9,427 nt of DNA from the NCBI GenBank assembly GCA_042095695.1, contig JBELMP010000104.1, forward strand, positions 1-9,427, given 5' to 3'. This stretch comes from Maricaulis sp042095695. GTDB taxonomy: Bacteria; Pseudomonadota; Alphaproteobacteria; Caulobacterales; Maricaulaceae. The translations under genes were made by a program, and so were the position numbers. Below the pieces are notes generated by a model. That model was given only the letters and a program-made list of their open reading frames with translations, was not told where the DNA came from and searched no databases. Below are positions 6,523-9,427 of the stretch, in pieces (within the stretch, counting starts at the first letter, position 1; each line of letters begins with the position of its first letter).

Positions 6523-7034
6523 ACGAGATACCGGATCGGGTCGGATTTGCAGTGATGACTATTTCCGATACGCGCGATGCGTCCAGCGACCGCACCGGCC
6601 CCTGGCTGCGCGCACAGATCGAGGCGGACCGGCATGCTGTCGTCGACCATGCGATCATTCCGGATGACATCGAGGCGATCCAGGCCAGGACGCGGGACTG
6701 GCTCGGCCAATCCGCGATCCACGCGATCATTACGACCGGCGGCACCGGTCTTACCGGCCGTGATGTTACCATCGAGGCGCTGCGCCCGCTCTTCGATAAG
6801 GAGATGGATGGCTTCGCAGCTGTCTTTCACCAGGTGAGTTACCGCTCGGTCGGCGTCTCGACAATCCAGTCTCGAGCATGCGCCGGCATCGCCCAAGGCA
6901 CGTATATCTTTGCTATTCCAGGATCCATGGGGGGCTGTAAGGACGCTTGGAATCACGTGTTGAAAGCAGAATTCGACCGGACTCACCGACCCTGTAACCT
7001 GGTTGAGTTAATCCCGCGACTTAAGGAGCGCTAG
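6519..7034 (+). CDS. moaB: Molybdenum cofactor biosynthesis protein MoaB (MoaB/Mog fold)
   Basis: 171-residue protein of the MoCF-binding family (MoaB, MogA, MoeA domain 3). Active members adenylylate molybdopterin before metal insertion; E. coli MoaB is considered inactive while MogA does the job. Motifs are MTISDTRD (13-20), the molybdopterin-binding loop ITTGGTGLTGRDVT (71-84) and AIPGSMGGCKDAW (132-144). The end, HRPCNLVELIPRL (156-168), resembles the PCN ending of MoaB proteins rather than MogA, which is why I call it MoaB. The ATG overlaps the moaE stop as ATGA, with AAGGAAGG upstream (6508-6515), so translation is probably coupled. As the only stand-alone Mog-fold gene in an otherwise full operon, it may perform the adenylylation itself (inference). 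Confidence 0.93.
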   Translation: MNEIPDRVGFAVMTISDTRDASSDRTGPWLRAQIEADRHAVVDHAIIPDDIEAIQARTRDWLGQSAIHAIITTGGTGLTGRDVTIEALRPLFDKEMDGFAAVFHQVSYRSVGVSTIQSRACAGIAQGTYIFAIPGSMGGCKDAWNHVLKAEFDRTHRPCNLVELIPRLKER

Positions 7035-7038
7035 GCCC

Positions 7039-7524
7039 ATGCCCCAGTCAGGTCTGACCCATCAGGACAGCGATGGTCGCGTGCGTATGGTCGATGTCGG
7101 CGACAAGCCGGTCTCGATGCGAACAGCCATAGCTGAAGCAGGCATACGCATGTCTGATGAGGCGTTCACGGCCATTCGGTCCGGACAGGGCCCCAAGGGG
7201 GATGTCCTGCAGACCGCAGAACTCGCCGGTATTATGGCGGCCAAGCGAACCGCCGATCTGATCCCGCTCTGTCACCCCCTGCCCTTGAGCAAGGTGAAGC
7301 TGGCGATTGAGGCCCGCGAGGACGAGACCGGATTCGATATCCGCGCTGAGGTCCGCACCGAGGGGAGAACCGGTGTCGAGATGGAGGCGCTGACAGCGGC
7401 CTCGATCGCTGCTTTGACCATTTACGATATGGCCAAAGCGCTCGACAAGGCGATGGAGATCGAAACGGTCCGGCTGCTGGAAAAGTCCGGTGGACAATCC
7501 AGCGACTATACGCGCAGGGTCTGA
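7039..7524 (+). CDS. moaC: Cyclic pyranopterin monophosphate synthase (MoaC)
   Basis: Converts the MoaA product 3',8-cyclo-7,8-dihydro-GTP to cyclic pyranopterin monophosphate. At 161 residues it matches the E. coli length. Conserved blocks are RMVDVGDKP (16-24), PKGDVLQTAELAGIMAAKR (52-70, K53 equivalent to catalytic K51 of E. coli), DLIPLCHPLPLSKV (73-86), TGVEMEALTAASIAALTIYDM (first half 111-120, with D130) and K133, equivalent to catalytic K131. K149 in LLEKSGG is also kept. The common SGGKSG ending is SGGQSS here, a conservative oddity outside the residues I know to be catalytic. The start lies 4 nt after moaB, with AAGGAG at 7023-7028, ten nt upstream. Confidence 0.97.
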   Translation: MPQSGLTHQDSDGRVRMVDVGDKPVSMRTAIAEAGIRMSDEAFTAIRSGQGPKGDVLQTAELAGIMAAKRTADLIPLCHPLPLSKVKLAIEAREDETGFDIRAEVRTEGRTGVEMEALTAASIAALTIYDMAKALDKAMEIETVRLLEKSGGQSSDYTRRV

Positions 7525-7527
7525 AAG

Positions 7528-8706
7528 ATGATCGCCCTTGATGATGCGCGTCTGCGCATGCTGGAGCAACTCACGCGGCTTGACTACGAGACGGTCGAGC
7601 TCGAAGCCAGCCATGGCCGCATCCTCGCGGAACCGGTCATAGCGTTACGGACACAGCCGCCCTTCGCAGCCTCTGCGATGGACGGGTATGCAGTGCGGTC
7701 GGCGGATCTGCGCGGACCAGAATCGCGTCTGAAACGCGTTGGGGAGTCTGCGGCCGGACACGCTTTTGACGGTCCGCTGCCGAGCGGTGCCGCGGTCCGC
7801 ATCTCGACCGGAGCTCCGGTTCCTGGCAATGCTGATCAGGTCGTTATCCAGGAAAACACCCAGCAAATTGGCGACCACATCCGGCTCCGCAGCGCTGCGA
7901 AGCCTGGCGCCAATATTAGACCCGCCGGCATTGATTTTGAGCGGGATGAGACACTCCTTGCGCCCGGCCGCGCACTGAGTGGGGCCATGATCGCTTTGGC
8001 CGCCGCGGCGGGCTCTACCCGTCTCTGTGTTTATCGGCGTCCTCGGGTGGGCCTCTTCGCGACGGGCGATGAGCTCGTCGAACCCGGTTGTGAGCCCGGG
8101 CCCAGCCAGATAATCAACGCCATCACGCCTGGCCTCATACCCCTGATCGAAGCATGGGGCGGAGACGCTGTTTATCTTGGCATTGCGGGCGATAATCCCA
8201 GCGCGATAAGCGGCATGATCAAGGCAGCAGGACACTGCGACCTCCTGGTATCGGTCGGTGGGGCCTCTGTCGGGGACCACGACCATCTGAGATCAGTTTT
8301 CGACAGCCATGGTGGACAGCTGCTTTTCGAGAAAATCGCAGTCAAACCGGGAAAACCGACCTGGGTCGGCCAAGTCAGCGACACGCCGATGCTTGGTCTG
8401 CCCGGCAATCCGGTGTCTGCCCTGGTTATGGCCCGGCTGATGCTCAGACCTGCGATTGCCCGTCTGAGCGGGTTTGAAGCATGGACTGTATTCGAGCCGG
8501 CCATCTGCGCAGCAGACCTGCCGGAGAACGGGCCCCGCGAGACATTTTTGCGCGCGAAACGGGGCGAAGATGGGCGCATCAAACCCCTTGCCAGACAGGA
8601 TTCATCGCTGCTTAGCGAACTGGCCATGGCCGACTGCCTGATCCGCCGCAAACCCGGTTCAGCCGCCCTGAAAGCCGGATCAGCGATCGAGGTCATCGCG
8701 CTCTAG
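7528..8706 (+). CDS. moeA: Molybdopterin molybdenumtransferase (MoeA)
   Basis: Inserts molybdate into adenylylated molybdopterin to make the active cofactor. The 392-residue product is a normal MoeA length. N-terminal blocks are PPFAASAMDGYA (44-55, with conserved D52), RISTGAPVPGNADQVVIQE (91-109) and GANIRPAG (127-134). The MoCF-binding domain has LFATGDEL (176-183), SVGGASVGDHD (242-252), AVKPGKPTWV (271-280) and LGLPGNPVSAL (289-299), then the C-terminal barrel with ETFLRAK. Where many MoeA proteins have a DSN-type motif after GDEL, this one reads SQIINAITPG (193-202). The start lies 3 nt after moaC; the preceding sequence (CTGAAAG) is a weak ribosome site, so coupling to moaC is likely. 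Last gene of the operon; its TAG overlaps the stop of the convergent RND gene. Confidence 0.97.
   Translation: MIALDDARLRMLEQLTRLDYETVELEASHGRILAEPVIALRTQPPFAASAMDGYAVRSADLRGPESRLKRVGESAAGHAFDGPLPSGAAVRISTGAPVPGNADQVVIQENTQQIGDHIRLRSAAKPGANIRPAGIDFERDETLLAPGRALSGAMIALAAAAGSTRLCVYRRPRVGLFATGDELVEPGCEPGPSQIINAITPGLIPLIEAWGGDAVYLGIAGDNPSAISGMIKAAGHCDLLVSVGGASVGDHDHLRSVFDSHGGQLLFEKIAVKPGKPTWVGQVSDTPMLGLPGNPVSALVMARLMLRPAIARLSGFEAWTVFEPAICAADLPENGPRETFLRAKRGEDGRIKPLARQDSSLLSELAMADCLIRRKPGSAALKAGSAIEVIAL
8703..8706. other. Shared CTAG: overlapping stop codons of convergent genes
   Basis: moeA ends with TAG at 8704-8706 (plus) and the RND gene ends with TAG read from 8705 to 8703 (minus); the palindrome CTAG serves both. 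No intergenic space and no hairpin with a T-run is visible, so any terminator for either transcript must lie inside the opposite gene or termination is factor-dependent. Confidence 0.9.
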
Positions 8707-9427
8707 ACTGTGCTTGGCTCCGTGTGAGCGGACGGCTCGTCCTCGATAGCCCTGGCTTCGTCTTCAAGCCGGTTCCGCATCCAGTTCGGTGTCTTCGTAT
8801 AGCGCCCCAGAACGCTATAGGCGACCGGCACGACAAACAGGGTGAACAGGGTGGCAACCGAAACGCCGGCGAAGATGACCACACCGATGGTGATCCGACT
8901 TTCCGAGCCCGGACCTGATGCCATCATCAACGGAAACGCCCCAATGGCTGTCGACAAGCCGGTCATCAGGATCGGGCGGAAACGGGTCTCCGCCGAATCC
9001 AGGGTGGCCTCAAGGACAGACCGCCCCTCCTCGCGCAGCTGATTGGCGAATTCGACGATCAGGATACCATTCTTGGCCGCCAGGCCGATGAGGATAACCA
9101 GACCGATCTGCGAATAGATATTCAGGCTCGAACCGATGAGATCCAGTCCGAACAGCCCGCCGGCCACGGCCAGCGGCACTGTCAGCATGATCACGAAGGG
9201 CTGGATGAAGCTTTCGAATTGGGCCGCCAGAACCAGGAACACAATCAGCAGCGCCATGCCGAAGGCGAAAAGCAGCGCCGAATTGGCTTCAAGGAACTCC
9301 TTGGCGCCGCCCAGGAATGTGGTGCCATAACCCGGCGCGAGGTCACGCGCCGCCCACTCGTCGAGCCAGGCAACGGCATCGCCCAGCGTATATCCCTCAG
9401 CCAGCGTCGCAGAAATCGTGATCGCCC
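8703..9427 (-). CDS. RND efflux transporter permease (HAE1/AcrB-like), C-terminal fragment
   Basis: The last 240 residues of an inner-membrane, proton-driven resistance-nodulation-division pump; the frame runs off the right edge, so the start and roughly three quarters of a typical 1,020-1,050-residue protein are not visible. The first visible residues include GYTLGD and PGYGTTFLGGAKEF, typical of the last periplasmic porter subdomain. Hydrophobic helices follow (ALLIVFLVLAAQFESF, then IMLTVPLAVAGG). Next is the HAE1 hallmark GLAAKNGILIVEFANQLREEG, then RPILMTGLSTAIGAFPL and a final helix ending FVVPVAYSVL. A charged 30-residue tail closes the protein. Usual partners, a membrane-fusion protein and an outer-membrane channel, would lie outside the window. 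The substrate cannot be told. It converges on moeA with a 4-nt overlap of stop codons. Confidence 0.95.
   Translation of the reverse strand, partial: AITISATLAEGYTLGDAVAWLDEWAARDLAPGYGTTFLGGAKEFLEANSALLFAFGMALLIVFLVLAAQFESFIQPFVIMLTVPLAVAGGLFGLDLIGSSLNIYSQIGLVILIGLAAKNGILIVEFANQLREEGRSVLEATLDSAETRFRPILMTGLSTAIGAFPLMMASGPGSESRITIGVVIFAGVSVATLFTLFVVPVAYSVLGRYTKTPNWMRNRLEDEARAIEDEPSAHTEPSTV

Overview
The window reads as ordinary, gene-dense chromosome of a GC-rich Gram-negative bacterium, most likely an alphaproteobacterium. The grounds are strong G/C bias at third codon positions, a zwf-pgl-edd Entner-Doudoroff cluster, and an RND efflux pump gene at the edge. Taxonomy is an inference from gene content; there is no rRNA or other marker here. 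I found no tRNA, rRNA, CRISPR array, insertion sequence, integrase or phage gene.

Left part (about 1-3866, minus strand): a sugar-catabolism operon transcribed right to left, zwf (glucose-6-phosphate dehydrogenase), pgl (6-phosphogluconolactonase) and edd (6-phosphogluconate dehydratase, cut by the window start). Together they take glucose-6-phosphate through 6-phosphogluconolactone and 6-phosphogluconate to KDPG. The genes are tightly packed: pgl starts inside the end of zwf, and edd starts 14 nt after pgl. The 117-nt leader before zwf holds overlapping inverted repeats, which is the best operator candidate in the window.

Middle (3867-4778): a TauE/SafE-family membrane permease on the minus strand, followed by a short divergent promoter region.

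Right part (4779-8706, plus strand): a compact molybdenum cofactor operon, moaA-moaD-moaE-moaB-moaC-moeA, with junctions of -4 to +4 nt. MoaA and MoaC convert GTP to cyclic pyranopterin monophosphate. MoaD and MoaE (molybdopterin synthase) add the dithiolene sulfurs. A MoaB/Mog-type protein and MoeA would adenylylate molybdopterin and insert molybdate. No mogA, moeB or mobA is in view. The codons for the catalytic Gly-Gly tails of MoaA and MoaD lie where the Shine-Dalgarno sequences of the next genes should be.

Right edge (8703-9427, minus strand): the C-terminal part of an RND (HAE1/AcrB-like) efflux transporter, convergent with moeA. The two stop codons overlap in a single CTAG.

I found no convincing undescribed system. 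The points worth a second look are regulatory or architectural: the zwf leader repeats, the diglycine/Shine-Dalgarno double coding, the MoaB-only arrangement, and the unassigned permease divergent from the moa operon.
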